This document shows positions 59,119 to 64,000 of a DNA stretch of 64,000 bases, piece after piece. Source of the DNA: Melampsora larici-populina 98AG31 (taxonomy: Eukaryota > Basidiomycota > Pucciniomycetes > Pucciniales > Melampsoraceae); NCBI RefSeq assembly GCF_000204055.1, contig NW_006768770.1:1627589-1691588 (forward strand). The letters are read 5' to 3'. Made by a program: the position numbers and the translations under genes. Under the pieces are notes generated by a model. The model was given only the letters and a program-made list of their open reading frames with translations. It did not search any database and was not told the DNA's origin. Numbering within the stretch: the stretch's first letter is position 1; each line of letters opens with the position of its first letter.

Positions 59119-61650
59119 ATGAATCCAAATCATAATAATAATCACACCGCAATTCACCATCATCACCAACAGCCAGTAGGACAAACTCATCACCATCACC
59201 ATCCTCCTGCCCATCCTTCTCATCCATCATCTCAACTCATTCCTCACCCAGCTCTTTCACATCCTCACCATCGAACTGCACTTGAGAGTGTTCAGCAACA
59301 GCAGAGTGCTAATTTACAATCATATAAGAACTCGGCTAAATCTGCTTTTCATGGTTACATCCAGAGCACTCATGACGCGCTCATTGTCTTTCAATGTTGC
59401 CGCAATGGCACATACTCTAAAGTTACCCGTCGATTACATGAGCGTGAAAGACGTCAAATCAGTTCAGGTTCGATTTTCGTGTTTGATGAACAAGAAGCTG
59501 GAATTAAACGTTGGACGGATGGTCGGGTTTGGAGCCCATCTCGGATTCTCAATAACTTTTTGATTTATCGAGAGATCGACCAAAAACGTCCTACGCCTTC
59601 ATCTTCTTCTACTTCATCTACTCCGAATCAGCATGCCAACAATAACAACACGAATACCTCTGGTGGTGTTAACAACACGAACACCTCTAGTAGTGTAGTA
59701 GCACCACGTCCTCCATCTCCCTCTTCTGTTTCGAATGCAAGCGGGTCGCCACCACATGGTGCCCATCTTCAGAGCACTAATAACGCGTCTAAACAACTTC
59801 AACCCCCACCTCACTCTCATCAAACAAAACCTACTGAGTCTGAACCCCCGATTGCTAGTCGACCCGAATTCGCCGCTACTTCAGGTTCTACTCAACCTGA
59901 TGCTAACAACTCAGCATCCCAGCAAGCCAACAACCCCTCATCTCCGATCAATCGAGATCTAGAGCGTTCATTAGTCGGATCCCTAACGACCACCTATAAA
60001 TTCAAACCGGATGGTCTGGTGAAGAAGACTATTAGTCTTGATGGCATGCATATGATCAGTTACTACAAGGTAGATGACGTACTTGCTGGAAGGCTGCGTA
60101 CTCCCTCCTCACAACTTGAAAATAAAACCCTACATATTTCAGAGAATTTACTCAAGGCCCAAAATTTTAGAGTAGCACCTGTCTTGACCTATGGACCAGG
60201 TGGTCATAAGATCTTCCAAGACGAAGGTGAAGATGCTGCGTCTCAAGCTGCTATTTTTTTTCGCCATCAGGATCATCCTTTGTCTCTACCTAACCTATCG
60301 CCTCATCAACAACACCAACAACAGGAGCAACATCAACATCATGGTCCCTCCAGTAGAACAACCAGTAATGGCCCCTTACCATTACACATTAACCTGCCTA
60401 GATCGTCACTTGGAATTGGTAGTCATAGTGGTGAAGGTAATAACGATGGTAATAGCCACCACAACAATCTTAGCTTGAATCGGATCTCGCGACCGAACTC
60501 TCCAGCAAGCTCAGTGGCACCTTACTCACCTCTCTCACCAATCCTGCCTAATAATTTCGGCCCAGTTCGTCCAACACATGATCGATTGCATCTCAATAGC
60601 AATCTCACTAGCCCTTCCACGGTCGTTAGGCATAGATTCGAACCGTATAATCGACCCACAAGGTCACCCGATCATCAGTTTCATCCTCATCCTACGACTA
60701 ATTCTTCTTCTACTATCAACACTGCTATCAACCCCACCACTACTACTTCAACGACTACACTGACTAGCCATCATTACAATCCACATGCTTCCTATATCAG
60801 CAGCTCTGGTAGTGGTGGGAATAATCATATGGGTGCCTCCGATCGATCAACGACTCATTCAAGTAAGTACTCATTCTTCAATCCCCTGGTGTTCAGACGA
60901 GAATGGAGCGTAGAGCTACCAACGTGACATCCTTACCTTTTCCTTTGTTCTGTCGTTCGGTGTGATAGATACCCCTCAAACGCATCATTCACAGGCACAA
61001 CACTCACCACTCAATAGCGGTCATAATTATGAGTCAATGGGATATAGGTTGAATGGCGGATTAAGTTTGAGAGGCGGGACATGTGACAGTCATTCTAACG
61101 TGAGTGACAAGAGAGTGAGTGAGTTTTTCGGGGGGAGTGCAGGGGGATAAATGTAAATAAACTAGATACTGATCTTTTCACCTTGGCTTCACTGGCAAAC
61201 CTTATTGATCTATAGCCATACCGTACTCCTACCACAGCCGTGGAGCCTACGATTTACCAACCTACAGCAGATTACTCTAATAGTGATCACGGTAGCGGCT
61301 CTCATCCACGATCATCATCAGTCCCGCCAAGTTCCTTACCATCGATTAAACCAACTTCGACAAATTCTTATCTACAGACCAGTCCTACAACCAATACGCA
61401 AGAACAAAGATTTTATGATCAATTCAGGACACCATTCACATCAAACCCAATTTACAATTCATCTTATCATTCCGGTTACGGGAATTTCAATTCATCATCT
61501 AGTGGACTAAGTGGTCAGAGAAGTCCAATAGTTGCGAAAAACGAAATACTGAATACCAAATCGTCTGAAATCCTTGGTGGACATCATCTTACTCTTGGCG
61601 ATTCTTCTAATAACAACAATACTAATAGTAACAACGGTACTGGTGTGTGA
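59119..61650 (+). CDS. Gti1/Pac2-family (WOPR) transcription factor
   Basis: Three exons, 59119-60862, 60969-61099 and 61216-61650, keep phase and give 769 aa. The DNA-binding WOPR fold is split as usual: box a at residues ~75-155 (SAFHGYIQSTHDALIVFQCC, RRLHERERRQISSGSIFVFD, GIKRWTDGRVWSPSRILNNF) and box b at ~283-355 (LVGSLTTTYKFKPDGLVKKT, HMISYYKVDDVLAGRLRTPS). A His/Pro-rich N-terminus (several HHHH runs), a Ser/Pro/Asn/Gln linker of about 130 residues and a long Ser/Asn/His-rich C-terminus lie around it. Family members (Wor1, Ryp1, Sge1, Gti1, Pac2) are master regulators of morphogenetic switching, sexual development and pathogenicity. Target genes here are unknown. Alternative donors near 61099 (GTGAGT twice) could make variant tails. 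Confidence 0.92.
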
Positions 61651-62792
61651 TTCTTCTTTCTAATCACTTGATGAGTATGTTTTCTTCGTGTACTGATTCG
61701 AGTCGAATAATGGGGTTCTGTTGATCGATCGGTTATAGGATTGAATTGGGGACAAAAAACAGAAGATTAAAAAACGCAATCAACTATATACCAACTTGGT
61801 TTGATTTTCAATGTCTGAAGAACTCTTGATCTTACAAGAAACTAAACTCGTATCATTATTATCTTTTTCTCTTTTTATGCGACTTTTGTTTCTCCTTTTT
61901 TGATTTGTTTTCTCGTTTTTGAATTGTGTGTGATCTCTTGTGATTTTCTCTTACTTTGTTGTGTGATCCACCAATCTCTTCTTACCTTACTTCTTCCTGT
62001 CTTGTTGAGTCAAACGGACTGGGTAGGAGCTGATTTTTATTTATCGTAGTTACTAGTAGTTGTAAATCATAGGATGAAAGCAGGATAGGGACGAATTTTG
62101 ATTATAGAATGTGGGATACTCTCCTCAACATCCGCCCACCCATTTATATACATATCCAAATAAAAGCAGTTTTTTTTTGTTTTGTTATTGTTTTTTTTCT
62201 GTCTTTTTTTTGGATACGGGATACGTTGTTGTTTTTTCGTTGAAGAGGAGGAAGTTGAAACTTTAAGAAGGAAACAAAAAGAAATGAATCAAAACAACCA
62301 GTTGAAAGCAATTTCATCATGATTTGTTTTATGGCAGTCCTCTTGAAATACAAACAGAATTAGATCCTATCATTCTTGTTTTCCATATTTTTACCTTACT
62401 TGATTTATTTGTTTTTTTTGGTTATTCTTATGAAGCAAAGAAATAAATTATTTAAAGGGGTCTTTTATGGAGCTTTCCTTGATCGCAGTACATCACTTGT
62501 TGGATTCCAAGATTAAAACAATTTGAGGAATCGACATATCTTGATAAATAGTCAAGTTCAACTTAGGCCCTGTTTGGTATGGCGTTCAGCGTTTATAAAT
62601 GCGTTGGAGTCCGACTCGCATTTTGGATGGGCAGATTTCAGTCGAATCCGACAGACGGGTAGAGCGCCGGGCCGTGAACCCGTGCGTAGCCCTGTCGTGC
62701 TTTTGAAATTCAAGCTGAGCTTCGTTTAACTTTTGCTCTTGCTTGCCATTCGCATTCATCATCGACCTCTAATCTCATCAAATCTGGCCAAC
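61651..62792. other. Intergenic region between WOPR and PTH genes
   Basis: About 1.1 kb. T-rich tracts and the WOPR 3' UTR on the left, then a GC-richer piece at 62570-62720 (GGCCCTGTTTGGTATGGCG onward), possibly a small repeat insertion. The last 80 bp carry the PTH leader. Confidence 0.5.
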
Positions 62793-63829
62793 ATGTCTCG
62801 CTCCATCGTGCTAGCGGCCCTAGGAAACTATAGTTACCCACTCACCCGCCATTCAGTAAATCAATTTCACTCTTTCCACTCTAATTCCTTCTCGGATTAA
62901 ACGGGCATATTGAACTCCCATCGATCACCGTCATATATGTTGTGCCCAAAGGCTGGTCTGCGGATTGGATACCCGATTTTCGATCAGTTTCAAATCAACT
63001 CAATTAAGATCATTCCTGCTGACCGATACCTCTCATCCATATTTCAACTGTTCTTTGTTTGTTTCAATGGTACTTGCATCTAAACTCGAAGATCGCTCAA
63101 GTGGTTACACATAATCTTCATAATCTACTCAATGAGTTTCATAGTACTGGAATCGATCCAGGTCTCAAACCTTTCGAGTTATCTGTCCCGATCAAACCAG
63201 ACTCACGAAGCTTTTCTCTGAGGTCGGCCCAAGAACATGGCCAGTTTACACACGATTTGAAACTGTCCAAACCACAACATCTATGGATCTCTCGCCATAA
63301 ATTCCATCGGACTCGGACGCCTTTTAGTGTCATGAAAGGATCCCCTGAGAGTGAAGCACCGGCTATAAGGGACGAGTTAACACTACATCTCATCAAACCT
63401 CGAGCACTGATGAACGTTCTTGGACCTTTTGTTCATGATTATCATTCCAACGTATTTCGATCACAACCAGATACCAAACTAATACTCCTTCATGACGACC
63501 TTGATCTTCAACCACTAGCTGTTAGACGAAGAAGTCCACACAAATCCCTCAAGCCTTATGGACATAACGGTCTACGCTCTGTGCTTTCAGCTGTACCTTC
63601 TCCGCGTCATAAATTAATCCATACCATTGGTATTGGAATCGGACGAGATCCAGATAATACGAGTAAGGATAGTAGTGCAGTTGGAAATTGGGTGATGAGC
63701 CCATTGAAACGTGCCGAGATTGAAGCTTGTAGTTGGGTATCTGAAGATAGTCAGAATGCAAGCCCTCATTATGGTACTGTGGTGAAAGAGGTCTGGGATA
63801 ATGTACGGAATTTGATGCGGATGCCATGA
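62793..63829 (+). CDS. Peptidyl-tRNA hydrolase (bacterial-type Pth)
   Basis: Two exons, 62793-62855 and 63092-63829, phase 0, give 266 aa. The start exon carries ALGNYSYPLTRHS with the conserved Asn and catalytic His (TRH); the acceptor at 63091 restores the reading to IAQVVTHNLHNLL. Later boxes are LIKPRALMNVLG (KPxxxMNxSG), HDDLDL with the catalytic Asp, GHNGLRSV, and the C-terminal GIGRD, SPLKRAE. The enzyme cleaves the ester of peptidyl-tRNAs that drop off ribosomes, recycling tRNA. A frame open from 63059 upstream lacks the N-terminal motifs, so the spliced start is preferred. An internal stretch of about 70 residues is longer than in bacterial Pth (about 190 aa). Confidence 0.85.
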
Positions 63830-64000
63830 GATTGGTGTACTTATCAGGTTGAACCCTTTTAATACGGTGATATCTGAAATTGATGATTTTGTATATTTCC
63901 CGAGGGTTTACAAAGTTTTTGAGTTTCAAGGCAATTATCATCATGTTACGGGAAGCACATACATGAACTGCACTGCAGACTTGTAATTGAGAATCATTGA

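Noticed and set aside
1..64000. tRNA, rRNA or CRISPR loci
   Set aside because: No tRNA B-box in a foldable context, no rRNA-like sequence and no regularly spaced short repeats were seen by eye; a covariance-model tRNA scan would be decisive.

Overview
This window looks like a rust fungus (Basidiomycota, Pucciniales), possibly Melampsora or Puccinia; the genus is inference. The support is: AT-rich protein genes cut by many short (about 50-110 nt) GT-AG introns, fungal-only families (a Gti1/Pac2 WOPR regulator, a Ppz-type phosphatase, an allantoate-permease-like transporter), a candidate small cysteine-rich secreted protein, and dense retroelements including tyrosine-recombinase (YR) retrotransposons. 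Exon structures were read by hand from splice sites and reading phase; each exon set given below keeps frame.

Layout. 1-1060: 3' end of a non-LTR retrotransposon. 2650-3219 (-): three-exon secreted cysteine-rich protein of 127 aa. 4314-5992 (-): PP2C-type phosphatase like PTC7, divergent from 6337-10734 (+), the ribosome-biogenesis factor MAK21/NOC1. 11551-11758: a small TA-flanked MITE. 11901-14670 (-): 15-exon MFS anion transporter with an 8-nt microexon. 15094-35221: a transposon block. 37953-39841 (-): J-domain protein. 41674-43258 (+): glutathione-transferase-like protein. 46096-48216 (-): Ppz-type Ser/Thr phosphatase. 50129-50979 (-): SH3BGR/glutaredoxin-like protein. 50980-59118: about 8 kb without a recognisable gene. 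59119-61650 (+): WOPR transcription factor. 62793-63829 (+): peptidyl-tRNA hydrolase.

The most striking structure is the transposon block. It holds two unrelated Ngaro-like YR retroelements (15094-22495 and 26910-35221). Each has gag-like ORFs, reverse transcriptase/RNase H and a tyrosine recombinase, and each shows the split direct repeat order A1-ORFs-B1-A2-B2. Both are decayed: element 1 by in-frame TGA codons and a 1.1-kb foldback insertion inside its recombinase gene, element 2 by a pol frameshift and a foldback insertion in its gag region. The two A repeats of element 2 differ only by transitions, mostly at CpG, which points to cytosine deamination. Three long-arm foldback elements sit in or between the two retroelements.

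The host genes are mostly housekeeping (ribosome assembly, mitochondrial and cytosolic phosphatases, tRNA recycling, a chaperone cofactor) and show no operon-like coupling. Two stand out biologically: the secreted cysteine-rich protein and the WOPR regulator, a family that controls morphogenesis and pathogenicity in other fungi, here preceded by an unusually large gene-free region.
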